Part shown: one piece after another, positions 1 to 10,429 of the stretch | How the letters are laid out: the number at the start of each line of letters is the position of its first letter | How positions within the stretch are numbered: position 1 is the stretch's first letter | DNA from: Pempheris klunzingeri | Lineage: Eukaryota > Chordata > Actinopteri > Acropomatiformes > Pempheridae | Reading direction: 5' to 3' | Assembly (NCBI RefSeq): GCF_042242105.1 | Contig: NC_092032.1 | Span: 7,483,415 to 7,547,414, forward strand | DNA length: 64,000 nt | Translations under genes and position numbers: made by a program | Notes under the pieces: generated by a model | Told to the model about the DNA's origin: nothing | The model's input: the letters and a program-made list of their open reading frames with translations, nothing else | Database searches by the model: none

Positions 1-2
1 AG

Positions 3-3000
3 CAAGAGAGGTCGAAGCCTCTCCTATCTCCATCTTTCATTTCATACAGGACAACTGAAACTGGGCCTATCATTTCCCCGTCATGCTCCAATCACAGAGA
101 AAGGAACATGTTTGAAACACGCTTCTGCTCAGCCTCACCCACAAACAAAGATACAGACAACACACCCTTTACCCAACAATCTCAAACAATAAACAGGACC
201 TATTCCAATCTGCCATCCTCCAAACGGGTATTTCTGAGTGGAGAGCAATCAGAGAGTCAACAAAACTCCAGGAGTTCAGACAAAAGCACAAACCAATTCT
301 CTTCACCCAGGCAGTCCCCATATGACCACTCTGCCGTACCAAAAACCCACTCCATCCCCAGAAGGACCATCCTGACATCCACTAGCTGGTGGAAACAAGT
401 TACCCAGGAAGGCAGTTCCCCTTTAAAGCTCAATGATATAACGAACATCAAAAACAACCCAAACACAACCTTAGTTCCACCCTGTAATGATAATAGTGAC
501 TTGGCCTCTCCAAGTCAGACTGACAACAAACGATTTAGTGGTCAAATCCCCAATAATACAGACAACAATAACACAGCAGAGCCTGTTCACAAAGGTAACT
601 TGAATCATGTTTTGAACACACAGGGAGGAACTCACAACCTCCAACAAAGAAATGCTGAGGATTCACCTGACCGTGAATCAGACAGGTTTGTCAAACAGCA
701 ATATGGCTCCAATTTAAACAACAGAGAACCACAAAAGCTTCATAGTTTGCCCAGTGTTATGTCTAGTTCTAAAATTAGCATAGCTACAGTGCAAACCACA
801 TTGATTCACCCTAAAAATCTCATCAAGCATGATGTAAGTAATAGTTCATTTATAGCAAATGCAACTGAATTACCACCTCCTTTGCAAAATCTCAAGAGCT
901 CAAATACACCCACTGAGAGCAGCAGCAAATACAATATTAACCATTGTACATCCAAAACCAACAACACCCCCGCATCTTCTCACAACAGGGACTCACAAAA
1001 GTTTACCAAACCATCTCTTTCCCTTGCTACCACCAACACTCTCCATAATCAAACTTTTACCTCTAAAACTGCCTCTGGTTTCCCCATAACACCAAACACT
1101 AAAACTTGTTCCCCCCTTCCTTCTTATCCAGTTGCTTCACAGAGCAGTATTTATGCTTCATCAAGCACTGTCTCTTCTTCCCAAACACCTAAATTCACCA
1201 CACCTCTTGGAAGAAGCCATACTTCCATTCCCAAGTCTCTCCACCCTAAAACTGTGTCAAGTCCGATTCCCACAGTCAGTGCTTTCTCAAAAGCACACTA
1301 CAGCTCTGTATCCACTGCTCCCACCACCTCCTCCTCTAGCACTGGCAGCCATCCTGCAGCCATAACTGCCCCTAGCTCATCCCTGCTTACCCCTTCAGTC
1401 ACTCCTGCCCTGGCATCCTCTCCCTCCATCACCATTTCTTCTCTTTTAACCCCCCCTGCCACACCTATTATTACCAGCCCCAACTACTCTGACACATCCA
1501 GCCCTAAAGAAGGGAAGACATTCTCAAGCAGCCAAGAAAGTGACTCAAAGCCCCGTGAGGGAAAGAGAGTAAGACGGGTAACATGGGAGGACTCGTTAGA
1601 TCTGCTGTGCTCTGAGCCCATCACAGTTGAGAAGCCAGAGTCATCTCAAGTCCCAACAAACTCTCTATCTCCCTCCATTTCCCCACGAAGCATTAAAGCT
1701 CCATCTATCTTTAACTTTCTGAGATCCAGCAATCCAACCTCAAACACCACTCTCTTCCCCCCTACTGCTAAGACCTCCAGCATACAAGTCGTAAAAGGAG
1801 GAAAGTATCGATCTTTATCATCTGACTCAGCTGATTTAGCATCCAGAGAGCGAGAGAGATCTAAGCAAAGACCGAGTGACACTATGACCTCTGATGATGG
1901 CAAACGGGACTTATCCACACCCAGACAGGAGAGGACACTATCAGTGGAGTCTGGCACAGTTCAGTGCCATTCATCTGCTCCTCTCTCCCTCCCCCCTGAC
2001 TTCTCAGGTGGTTATAAGCTTCGATATAGTTCTCCACCTTACTCCACTCTCATGTCTAGCAGGTCAACACAGGCCGAAACTAAGATGATAACACCCAGGT
2101 CACCCCTCTTTAAACAACACTCACAGTCAAATTATACCCCACATCTTTCCATACGTACTGACCCCGTTGCAGCTATAACCATACCCACATCCAAACCCCC
2201 TCTGTCGCCTATCCGGCTAGCACAGCCTCTATGTTTGCCTTTCCAAAACAAAACCACCAGCTCAAAACATGGGGTTTCAGATACTGAAGTCAACAATAAT
2301 CACTGCAAGAACAACAGCGAAGATCGACAGAATGGAAAGATATTACTTGTTGACAACAGAATTCATATCAGCTCACAGTCTCTGCAGGGTGATAAAGCAC
2401 ACAACCCCTCCTCAACATGCGTAACTGAGACACTGGTTTACAGTGTAAAATCTAAAGGAGATACAGCTAGAGCTGCCCCAAAGAACACCACACCTAAGCC
2501 TTTACAACATACCGCAAACAAATCAGTTTCTGTGGAAACCAAGTTAGGTCGACAGTCACACATGGTGCAGAGCAAGGAAGCCGTAGGTCAGCCACATAGT
2601 ATTTCAGATCAAAGCTCCAGCGGTAGCAGCTCAACAGAGAGTCAGCCGCCTGATGATGACAGCTCTAGCAGAAGAAGACTGAAGGAGAGTGTACTGGGAA
2701 AAAGCAGATTTTTTTCAGTGGAGAGCAACAGCGAGCAAAGCCCAAAGAGGAGCCGGTTTGCTCTGAAGAAAAGTGTCAGCACACCAAACTCAAGTTTATC
2801 AAGGTCAGAGTCCGGCAGGGCCAACAAGACTAATAACAAAATGGACCAAGTTCTCAACAGACTGAGACAAACATTCAGCACTAGACGGTCAGATGATGAT
2901 GCAGCATTTCCATGGAAATGGAAGAAAGCCTCCCAAACACCTTCTGTCAGTGGATCGAGTGACATCAGCAATGTCAGTACTAAAACGCTAGAGGAGCAAG

Positions 3001-4304
3001 AGCAGGAGAAAGGGGTGGTGCTGAAGGACAGTGAGAAAGGAACAGAGAGTACAGATAGATGGGTACAGAACAGATACACTCTCATACCACCCTCAGCTTC
3101 AGGGGGCACAATGGCACCAGATAAGTTTTACACTTGGTCAGACAAATCTACTCTCAAAACTGATCAAGACGAAAATGCTTGTGCCAAACACATTTCTGAA
3201 AGTACAAACCACCCTCATTTGATGATCCACAGCCCAAGTATGCACCAATTTGACTTTTACAAAGACAACAGGACAGATTATACACCAACAAACCAGTTCC
3301 ATTCTCGTAGAGATCACAGTCCTGGAAAGAGCCCTAACCCCTCTACTGCTTATTCTACTCAATTCAGGAAGTCCACTTCCAGTCCCAGGAGCCCCTTCTC
3401 CCCCTTCTCCTCTCTCTCCCCTCTCTCCCCATTTTCCTCACCTGATGTTACAGATGACAGCGTCTTTTACAGCCCAAAGCTACAGCGCCACAGAGAATCC
3501 TCTTCACCATGTGAGCCAGGAGAGGGAATCAGCCTGGGGAGTTCAAGAAGAAGCCGGGCATCCACGGGTCCTCCAAGTGTAGGGCCGGCGCAGGACAAAG
3601 AATGCTTGGCATCCTCTTATGCAGACTTAAAGTATGGCATTGAGCCTGGGAGGTCTTTTTCTGTGAGTTCAGTAATGTCCAGTCGACCCTCAGGCCCTGG
3701 TCGCATCTCTACAGGTTCCAGGTTCATGAGTGTGGGCAACCTCTCTGAATCTGTCTGGTCTTGTGGAGGTACTGGTAAGGACTTGGATCAGTGGTCTGTT
3801 ACTCCGAATTGGACCACAGAATATGATTGCCATTCCAGTAAGGACTGTCGAATGTCATATTTCCCCAGTGATCCTGGTAAAATGAGATCAAGATCTCTAC
3901 CTCGGTCACTGACCAGGCGCTTGGCAAATTGGAGCTCAGGAGCTTCTCCATCTGTAACTACCCCACCCTCAAAGCCAGCCCGCGTTTGGAGCCCCAACAT
4001 GAACATTTGTCACTTTGCATGGGATACAGAAGGTCCACCAACCCCACCTCCAACACCTCCCCTGTCACCAGTGTCCAGGCGCATGTCCAAACCTCCCAGC
4101 CTTTCCTCCCCTACCTTTCCCAGCTCACCAGGAGCACCACAGCAAATGGACAGCCAGTCCTCCAGAGGGCATCTGCCCTCCCGAGGATATGTATCCAGCC
4201 TTAGCACCTTTGAGGAGTCCTCAGACAGCAGCTCAGACACAACAACAGATGATGAATATTACTTAGAAACAGGTGAAGATGAAGAAAAAGAGACAGAACT
4301 TTGA
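3..4304 (+). CDS. Uncharacterised Ser/Pro/Thr-rich protein, 3' part of gene (partial at left edge)
   Basis: A single open frame runs from the left edge to the TGA at 4302-4304. The first in-frame Met is at 108 (1398 codons from there), but the frame is already open at base 3 and an AG at 48-49 after a pyrimidine-rich stretch could be an acceptor, so this is probably the large last exon of a longer gene. I do not recognise the family. The protein is dominated by Ser, Thr, Pro and Asn and looks disordered, with no membrane segment or folded domain visible. Short features stand out: a basic patch followed by RRVTW (about residues 498-502 from Met108), which fits the PP1-docking RVxF/W pattern; a proline run TPPPTPPLSP near the C-terminus; an Arg/Ser stretch RSRSLPRSLTRR; and a very acidic end finishing in ETEL, which fits a class I PDZ ligand. 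It converges on the minus-strand myosin gene. Coding status is likely from length and compositional coherence; the function is unknown. Confidence 0.8.
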   Translation, partial: QERSKPLLSPSFISYRTTETGPIISPSCSNHRERNMFETRFCSASPTNKDTDNTPFTQQSQTINRTYSNLPSSKRVFLSGEQSESQQNSRSSDKSTNQFSSPRQSPYDHSAVPKTHSIPRRTILTSTSWWKQVTQEGSSPLKLNDITNIKNNPNTTLVPPCNDNSDLASPSQTDNKRFSGQIPNNTDNNNTAEPVHKGNLNHVLNTQGGTHNLQQRNAEDSPDRESDRFVKQQYGSNLNNREPQKLHSLPSVMSSSKISIATVQTTLIHPKNLIKHDVSNSSFIANATELPPPLQNLKSSNTPTESSSKYNINHCTSKTNNTPASSHNRDSQKFTKPSLSLATTNTLHNQTFTSKTASGFPITPNTKTCSPLPSYPVASQSSIYASSSTVSSSQTPKFTTPLGRSHTSIPKSLHPKTVSSPIPTVSAFSKAHYSSVSTAPTTSSSSTGSHPAAITAPSSSLLTPSVTPALASSPSITISSLLTPPATPIITSPNYSDTSSPKEGKTFSSSQESDSKPREGKRVRRVTWEDSLDLLCSEPITVEKPESSQVPTNSLSPSISPRSIKAPSIFNFLRSSNPTSNTTLFPPTAKTSSIQVVKGGKYRSLSSDSADLASRERERSKQRPSDTMTSDDGKRDLSTPRQERTLSVESGTVQCHSSAPLSLPPDFSGGYKLRYSSPPYSTLMSSRSTQAETKMITPRSPLFKQHSQSNYTPHLSIRTDPVAAITIPTSKPPLSPIRLAQPLCLPFQNKTTSSKHGVSDTEVNNNHCKNNSEDRQNGKILLVDNRIHISSQSLQGDKAHNPSSTCVTETLVYSVKSKGDTARAAPKNTTPKPLQHTANKSVSVETKLGRQSHMVQSKEAVGQPHSISDQSSSGSSSTESQPPDDDSSSRRRLKESVLGKSRFFSVESNSEQSPKRSRFALKKSVSTPNSSLSRSESGRANKTNNKMDQVLNRLRQTFSTRRSDDDAAFPWKWKKASQTPSVSGSSDISNVSTKTLEEQEQEKGVVLKDSEKGTESTDRWVQNRYTLIPPSASGGTMAPDKFYTWSDKSTLKTDQDENACAKHISESTNHPHLMIHSPSMHQFDFYKDNRTDYTPTNQFHSRRDHSPGKSPNPSTAYSTQFRKSTSSPRSPFSPFSSLSPLSPFSSPDVTDDSVFYSPKLQRHRESSSPCEPGEGISLGSSRRSRASTGPPSVGPAQDKECLASSYADLKYGIEPGRSFSVSSVMSSRPSGPGRISTGSRFMSVGNLSESVWSCGGTGKDLDQWSVTPNWTTEYDCHSSKDCRMSYFPSDPGKMRSRSLPRSLTRRLANWSSGASPSVTTPPSKPARVWSPNMNICHFAWDTEGPPTPPPTPPLSPVSRRMSKPPSLSSPTFPSSPGAPQQMDSQSSRGHLPSRGYVSSLSTFEESSDSSSDTTTDDEYYLETGEDEEKETEL

Positions 4305-5120
4305 AAGCAGTGTCAAGTCTCTGTGATTCTGAACTGTCTAGAAAAGGAAGAGGGACCTGAGAAAGAAACATCCACAAAAAGAAAGATGGGCTAAAGTCTG
4401 TTATGTAAAGTGACCTCATCTGCTTGTCTCCTATTTTTTGTCATTGTCACAAAAGAGACATGAGGTCAATAGGGACGGTCAGGTGCCTGCATGATTTTCT
4501 TTTCTAAAGTGATTGCTGTCATGTCAAAAAGGCGTTAAATAAGCAAGCATGATATTATCAGCATAGGTTTAAAGACAATGTGTGTATATGCAGTGTACTG
4601 TATGTGACTGCAGATCTGCAATCTTGCTTAACATTTATAGTCAGGACAGTTGCATGGCATGAGTAAGGGATGCACATCTGTATAGTTTTTTTAATGATCA
4701 AACTACTGTGTAAGGCGAGGTTTTTGGCATAAGGCTTATCTTTAGGTTTGCATTTCATCCTGCTACTTAACAAAAATTGTTGAGGTAATGTGGATAAATT
4801 TGCTATCATATGATGTTTCATTATTGTTTTCTTCTGTGTTTGAAGATTGAAATGAATTGTGGTAGATGTTATACGTATAAAGTGAATGCAAGTTATGTTT
4901 TCTTTCCATACAACTAGAGCATTGCTTTGAAAAATTTAAAAAGTTTTGTTTAAGTTGTTTTTTGAATGGGATAAAATATAATCATGTATGCTACAATTAG
5001 CATTTGTTATCACATATACTTATAAAGTACTCTGTACATTGCTAACTGTTATTTGCACACTGACAATCTGAAGTCCTAATATATCTATTTTATAAATAAA
5101 TGGAATATTTCCAACAAGAG
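4305..5120 (+). other. 3'UTR of the Ser-rich gene
   Basis: AT-rich, stop-dense sequence follows the TGA at 4304. It has no coding signal and ends near an AATAAA. The cleavage site is inferred at about 15-20 bases after that signal. Confidence 0.6.
5095..5100 (+). terminator. Polyadenylation signal AATAAA of the Ser-rich gene
   Basis: AATAAA lies 790 bases after the stop codon, inside an AT-rich stretch, and is the first good signal on this strand. Confidence 0.55.
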
Positions 5121-6390
5121 CTTTTGGAGTTATGGTTGTGCTGAATTAGTATTTCTGCTTAACAAGTTAGGTACCCTCTTGCTGCTGCTTGATGTCAAGT
5201 TATCCAGCTTCAACCAGCATGATTATTCACATGCCATGATAAGTGAAAAGGTATGCTGAGTACACTTCAAACAGAAGATCGATGCCCGAGGCTACATTCC
5301 AGTCTGCAGGGAACTTTTCACTGACTATGAATCACAGTGCTGCGCTGGATGCTATCTACTTTAAATAGTGCCTGATATAGGTGGGGCTGTTCAGCAGTTT
5401 CACGTTATTCAAGTGGGTGTTGCCATTTTTTCTCAGCTGTGGCAACACATAAACTGTTATGGTGATGATGAGATAAAACATCCATTAGGCCGTGTGGATT
5501 GAGCTGTAAAATCGTTGCTACATGTGTATGTTTGCTGGCAACTCACTTTGTGTCCATGGCTTTCTCTTCTCTGTATGACTTGTAGCAGTGAGACATTCAC
5601 ACTGAGACAACACAATCTGCTTCATATTATTAGCTGTGACATCATCAGGGAAAGGCCCGGCTACTTCACATTGTGTGTCATAGCTGTGTACTTCCTCCAG
5701 CCTCATGTATAGCTCTGGGGTCTGAGTGAAGAGAGCCCACAAGTGACAACATTGAAAGGCTGCAATATGTGTTTGAAACATACTTTCCATTAGGAAAAGT
5801 GTGCATCTCACTACTTAATGGTGTTACCCTGCAGGGGTACTGTACAGTAAAATGACATGACACACATGACAGCAGTATCAACTTTCTCCTGACAACAAAC
5901 CGCCTTTTTTCTCATGGGGTGTTGCAGCACTGGGCATGGTCATGGTGGCACCAAACAGCCTGGGGAGGTGATTGTTTTCTGTCTGTACATGCATGTAAGT
6001 CACACAAAAAGAGGCTACCAAACAGGAGGAACTGCTCTCCACAGTGAATTAAAGCAAAAATAATGGCATCATGCATATTCCTTAGAAATAATAGTAATAA
6101 TACTCTGTGACATAAACTGACATAGACCTACACATATTGAATTTGTAAATAAGAAATCTGTTTTAAATTAAATCATTCAATTTACTTTATTAACAAAGGT
6201 TCCTCTGAATTATGTTTTTAAGTTGATGCAAATTAAAGACTACACTGGACAGATGTGCTACCCCTTCAAAAAATAAAAAATAAAAAAATCGAGAAAGGCC
6301 AATACTGCATAGGACATGAGTGTCTTACGAAGCTACCATGATTCCCATGTCATATATTTCGCAAGGGAAATAGAAAGTAGTCCTTTCAAT
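5121..6390. other. Intergenic DNA without recognised feature
   Basis: Only short frames without family resemblance occur here. No RNA gene, long repeat or splice-consistent exon was seen. Confidence 0.5.
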
Positions 6391-7483
6391 TTTTAGGGCC
6401 CAAGCACCAAGCGGTGCGAGGACCCTATTGAAATGTAAGGAAATGAAAAAAGTGAGGAGGATTTGGACGAACCTGAAGACTCTTCCTCGGCTCCTCAGCA
6501 GTGAACATCAGCCCACCTGAAGCATGAAAGGAAAAAGAATCAATCAATGAGTGATCAGAAGTTAGAGCTGTATTACCTTCATGTTGAACAAGGCTGCACA
6601 CATTTGATGTATGAAATAAAAATGTGGATATTTGCACTGATGACTTTTTTCTCATTTAATTCCCTTTACATTTACATTGTTGAGATACATTTTTAAACTT
6701 GCTGTTAAACTTCAGTAACTATTTGTGACGACAAATAAAATATTTTGACATTAATGGTGATTACTGACATTTCAATAAAATTACATTTCAAGGATTCAAG
6801 GAACTTTGTCATACCAACACACGTTTACACATGGGGAGGTACAAAATTACGTTCTCAGGTCCCGTTTTAAGCCAAGATAAATATCAAATAACAAATAAAA
6901 TATAGAAAATAGAGGTCCTATATAAAATAAAATAGAAGTACTTGGTGCAGGTAGTGGAGGCCCTTTTCTTGCATCTGCTAGTGTAACTGTCCGTGGTGGG
7001 TAGGCCGCTGAAGACTGTGTTCCCCTCCCCATCGACACCTCTACCTTCCCCCCTCAGGGGGGAAGGTAACTCAGCCTCACCTTCACCACCAGCCAGGTTC
7101 AGCAGGAGCTCTTCAGGCTTAAGAGGAGCAAAGCTAGCGGACCTGACAACATCAACCCCAGGATGCTGAAAGTGTGCACTGGGCAGCTGGCAGCTCCTCT
7201 TCAGCACCTCTTCAATCTCTCTCTGAGGCTGAAGAGAGTGCCGGAACTGTGGAAGACCTCCTGCGTTGTCCCGGTGCCGAAGAATAGCCGTCCCGGTGGT
7301 CGACTGGTGATGCCAACAAGGTGAACGAGCTGATGAGGAAGGCCAGCTCAGTGGTTGGACTGGAGCTGGACAACCTGGAGACAGTGGCAGAGAGGAGGAC
7401 AAAGGACAAGATCAAGGTCATCCTGAAAACCCCCTCCATGATGAACTGTGGCAGCTGGGCAGCTCATTCAGTCATCGGCTCAT

Positions 7484-9388
7484 CAATCAATCAATCAATC
7501 TTTATTTATAGAGCGCCAGTTCATAACAGCGTTATCTCAAGACGCTTTACATAAAGCGCAGGTCCAGACCAAACTCTTTAATAAGAGAGAGAGAGAGAGA
7601 GACCCAACGATTCAGGAATTCAACATTAAGGATTCAAGAATCCTCACATGAGCAGCATCAGATATTATATTAGGAAAGAGTGGCAGGAAGAGAGAGAGAG
7701 AGAGAGAGAGAGAGACAACACAAACAGCAACCAACATACTAACAGAGACTTTAGCACTGACAATAGGAGTGTGACTAAAAAATTAGCGATATGGTAATAT
7801 TGAAAAACTGAGTGGCCGACAATCTGCAGCAGTGATTCATGAAGCCAGAGAACCACAGCAGCAGGACCAGGACCAGGATCCACAGAACCACAGCAGCAGG
7901 ACCAGGATCCACAAGAACCACTGGCTGAAATACTGAAGGAATCACCTCCTTAAATTTGACCTCTCTGTCATATAGTGCATAGTCCAGTAACAAGAGATCA
8001 GCAGTTAAAAGGTAATGATCCAATAGAATAGAGTTATGTGGAAAGACTGTTAACTGTTCAAGTTCAACACCATAAGCCAAAACAAGGTCAAGAGTGTGGT
8101 TAACCCTGGAGAACCCAAGAACCCTTTTCTTCTTTGGAAAATTATGAACTATGCATTAAATGACTGCTATAAGTTCACTGAACACCAACATATCCACTTT
8201 TTCAATTTTAACCCTTTATTCCCTAATTTAGGATTAGGGCCAAATTTGACCCATTGGGCTTTAGGTGTATCATTTCAAAGAATCACAATAACAAACACTG
8301 TCAATGCAAACTATTTTAAACTTAGGAAAATAATCAGTTAACCACACAGCTACATTTAACAATGTTTTTTTGCATGTTAGAACTGGATTTCAAATGTACA
8401 AACACACTTTGGCCAATGGAAACAAGAACACAAGGCCAAAAAACTAACACCATGGGTCTTTGCTTATCAAAACATCTGTTCTGCTAGAGAGAGGAACTCA
8501 CACTAGACATTGTGGTAGTCTTAGAAACAATTTCTTTTTTTGTTGATGCAGAGAGGAACTGCACATTTTTCACAGTGCATTTCAGTTTTGAGGTCCTTGC
8601 ACACAGCACATCGACGGCAATTTACTTATTATATATATTTATATATAAAATACGTAATAAGTTATTATATTATTATAGTTATTATAAGTATTAGTCTCTG
8701 GCCTTGTACTACCGAGGTAACTTAGTAAAATATATTATACAAATGAATTTATTTCAAGGCTTTAGCCAAATACAGGACTGTCACCATTCTCCATCTACAA
8801 AGTCACTCAAAGAACCAAAGGGTCATTTTTGACCCGACATTTTTTAACCCATACACCCAGAGGGTCATTTTTGGCCCATCGTTTTTTGAACTAGCTCAGA
8901 GTTGCTAATTTATCCAAAAAGAATATAAAACGTACTTCTAGGCATTCTGCAAGCTAATACTAAATAGATTAACAAAAAATACACAATTTTACCAACCACT
9001 GGTTTGCTGAGAAGACGATTTTGTTTGGGTAGGTTTCCAGCTCAACAAAACAGCATGTGGTCAGTCATCTTGTCACTACCACTCTGACTCATGTCAGTTC
9101 AATATTCATCCACTAAGTGTCTCTATGCAGAGGTCAGAAGTGGCACTCTGGGTTTTTGAAGTTAAATTTGACAATTTTTTTTATGTTTGTTCATTTTGGG
9201 TGGCAGCAATTAACAGCGGCCAAATTTGACCCCGTGGGTTCTCCAGGGTTAAAACAGTGAGTGGGTTCATTTACACTCTGGGAGAAGCCACTTGAGTCCA
9301 ACAGTGAGACAAAAGCAGTGCTGAGATCATCATTATCATCATCCACATGAATATTAAAGTCACCTACTATAATCACTTTGTGGCTCAT
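7484..9388 (-). mobile_element. Antisense L2-type LINE fragment inserted in another LINE
   Basis: On the minus strand, 9357-9255 encodes an AP-endonuclease piece containing VGDFNIHVDDDND, and 8075-7950 continues it with [11 protein letters not shown]. The 3' tail at 7484-7600 has the repeated atcaatcaat and a tttatttatagagcgcc motif typical of these elements. GGCTCAT occurs directly on both sides (7477-7483 and 9382-9388), as expected for a target-site duplication, and joining the flanks restores the outer LINE reading. The reverse-transcriptase part is missing. GA microsatellites at 7587-7605 and 7690-7714 lie inside. Confidence 0.65.
8104..9248. mobile_element. piggyBac-like non-autonomous element (TTAA target)
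   Basis: The 1145-bp element is bounded by TTAA on both sides (8100-8103 and 9249-9252). It has matching termini: CCCTGGAGAACCCA at the left and its reverse complement at the right. No transposase frame is visible. The interior carries several GGGTCA..TGACCC palindromes. A related LINE copy at 39.2 kb has a single TTAA at the same place, which acts as an empty site. Confidence 0.8.
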
Positions 9389-9663
9389 CCCACCCAGGAC
9401 CAAGACGGAGCTCATTTGTGCCCACTGCCATCAGACTGTTTAACAGCAGTGGAGAACTCAGTCTGCCACCAAGCTGACCCCCCCATCCAACAAACAACAC
9501 TCACTGATCCCCCACCTCTTGCACTGGACTGACTGAATATGCACATAACATTCTACCTATCAACCATATTATTATATTTTAGTATTATCATCATTGTTGT
9601 AAACTTTATTATTATGTCATATTGAACTATCATTAATATGGTTGTTATTGGAACTGCCAATAT

Positions 9664-9880
9664 CATTATTAGATAGACTTTATTGATCCCCCATAGGGGC
9701 AAATTTACATATTACAGCAGCAACAGCGCCAGGGCAAGATAAGCAGTAAAATAAGCAATAGTAGATAAATATAATTTGCAATGAGAATAAATAAATATTT
9801 ACACTATAAACATAAATGTACAGTACGGAGAGGTATCTGAAATGAGTGGGAAAAAAATATTGTCATATAGTATATAATTA
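9664..9880 (-). mobile_element. Short antisense LINE tail
   Basis: The sequence begins with gactttattgatccccc and continues into an ATT-rich stretch with TACAGCAGC. This is the reversed 3' tail of a common fish LINE, and it lies within the 3' region of the plus-strand LINE. No coding part remains. Confidence 0.4.
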
Positions 9881-10159
9881 TTATTACTATACCAGTAGTT
9901 ATGGTTGATGGTAGTACTGTACTTGCACATATTTATCCATTCCATATTATACTATTATACCATACAGCAACACATCATGCCTTCACATTTGCACTATTCT
10001 CACACCTGCTGCTAATTATATATGATGTCACTGTCATAAATTGACACTTTCTTTGCGCTTTTTAATTTTGTACTTTAATGTTGTACATTGGGCTGTTGCA
10101 ACACTTGAATTTCCCCCATGGGGATCAATAAAGGATTAGTATTATCATCATTAAAATGT

Positions 10160-10215
10160 AGCAGCTAGCACATTAGCTAATTAGCTAATTAGCTAGCGTT
10201 AGCTAATTAGCTAAC
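10160..10215. repeat. Overlapping TTAGCTAA palindrome array
   Basis: Repeated TTAGCTAA and GCTAATTAGC units form overlapping perfect palindromes that could extrude as a cruciform. No gene context is evident. Confidence 0.6.
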
Positions 10216-10390
10216 CACCATATATTTGTTCGGTGATTCAGCCTCAGACTGACCTCATTAACCAAAGCTAACTCCGTGTCTTCATGATGTTTTCCTCCTG
10301 TAGTTTTCCAGTTTTCTTCTGGTCCTCCTAACATCTTTTTGAAGCAGAAAAACGAGCTGCAAAAAACGCGCCAACAATCCGCTCAGGTTC

Positions 10391-10429
10391 CGACGTCATC
10401 TGCTGCGGGGAGTGAGTGTCCTGACGTCA
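10391..10429. promoter_or_regulatory. Two CRE-like sites in a CpG-richer patch
   Basis: TGACGTCA at 10422-10429 is a perfect CRE palindrome, and CGACGTCA at 10391-10398 has one mismatch. They sit in a locally CpG-richer stretch (about 10360-10470) inside the repeat nest. No transcript start or open frame follows, so function is doubtful. Confidence 0.3.

Larger units (their letters stand above)
7060..10145 (+). mobile_element. LINE fragment (Rex1/L2-like), interrupted, plus strand
   Basis: Translated pieces at 7090-7305 read like the N-terminal part of a LINE reverse transcriptase (KASGPDNINPRMLK, then VPELWKTSCVVPVPK). Pieces at 7310-7440 read like the ORF C-terminus (KVNELMRKASSVVGLELD). 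After the antisense insertion, 9389-9470 continues with SSFVPTAIRLFNSS, a typical C-terminal LINE motif. The copy has an internal deletion (RT core missing) and stops. Its 3' tail ends near 10110-10145 with a gaatttcccccatggggatcaataaa motif. It is inactive. Confidence 0.65.

Noticed and set aside
6884..7402. 172-codon minus-strand frame
   Set aside because: It lies opposite the plus-strand LINE reverse-transcriptase fragment, whose reading is the recognisable one.
10391..10429. A CRE-driven promoter for an undetected gene in the transposon nest
   Set aside because: No exon or start follows; only the sites themselves are reported, at low confidence.
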